5,325 nucleotides of DNA, taken from Thermoplasmata archaeon. Its GTDB lineage: Archaea; Thermoplasmatota; E2; DHVEG-1. The notes beneath the pieces were generated by a model. That model did not search any database and had not been told where the DNA came from. It saw nothing but the letters and a program-made list of their open reading frames with translations. The position numbers and the translations under genes were made by a program. Each line of letters opens with the position of its first letter. The first letter of the stretch is position 1. Positions 5,302-5,325 of the stretch are shown piece after piece. The stretch is taken from the NCBI GenBank assembly GCA_003649715.1, contig QMSS01000102.1, forward strand, positions 1 to 5,325, read 5' to 3'.

Positions 5302-5325
5302 GAAATAGTTAAAAAGCTGATGAAA
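5284..5325 (+). CDS. Start of an unidentified gene, cut by the window edge
   Basis: ATG at 5284 opens a frame that stays open to the end of the window, 14 codons: MEWDGIEIVKKLMK. The composition (acidic and hydrophobic, then lysines) looks like a normal protein start, GGGTG lies eight bases upstream, and it is divergent from the methyltransferase gene. The fragment is too short to name a family. The inverted repeat described separately overlaps its first codons. Confidence 0.5.
   Translation, partial: MEWDGIEIVKKLMK

Noticed and set aside
1..5325. tRNA or rRNA genes, CRISPR repeats, insertion sequences, toxin-antitoxin or defence genes.
   Set aside because: None is seen on either strand; the coding content is explained by housekeeping and metabolic genes.

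Overview
The window is a piece of an AT-rich archaeal chromosome carrying ordinary housekeeping genes. The domain is set by two proteins. One is a threonyl-tRNA synthetase with the archaeal-type N-terminal editing domain. The other belongs to the PurP family, the essentially archaeal ATP- and formate-dependent enzyme of purine synthesis. TATA-like promoters, GGAGG-type ribosome binding sites, T-run terminators and the AGA/AGG/ATA-rich codon use agree. A euryarchaeal lineage such as Thermoplasmatota is a reasonable guess, but no marker here proves it.

Layout: 1-341 is non-coding apart from a possible 13-codon leader ORF (175-216) and a structured, locally GC-rich element ahead of thrS. thrS (342-2204, +) is followed by a 149-base gap with a T-run and a promoter with a strong ribosome binding site. 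Next is a purP-family gene (2354-3511, +). It converges, with a 34-base gap, on a 5-formyltetrahydrofolate cyclo-ligase gene (3546-4112, -). After a 161-base gap comes a class I SAM-dependent methyltransferase (4274-5167, -). A 116-base divergent intergenic region then leads to the first 14 codons of an unidentified + strand gene (5284 to the window edge).

The genes do not form one operon. PurP and the cyclo-ligase are thematically linked: PurP formylates the purine precursor AICAR from free formate, while the cyclo-ligase returns 5-formyl-tetrahydrofolate to the active one-carbon pool. The ATP-loop region of this PurP departs from the canonical Gly-rich form, so it may be one of the paralogous PurP subgroups of uncertain activity.

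No mobile element, CRISPR array, tRNA or rRNA gene, defence locus or clearly new multi-gene system is visible. The best leads are regulatory. (1) The thrS leader contains a mini-ORF with three Thr codons in 13, a stem that pairs its ribosome binding site with a downstream CTCCGCC, and a sequence identical to the common 16S rRNA 3' end (ATCACCTCC) that could alternatively pair with the thrS ribosome binding site. (2) A perfect 12-base inverted repeat flanks the start codon of the last gene. Both are inferences from sequence alone.
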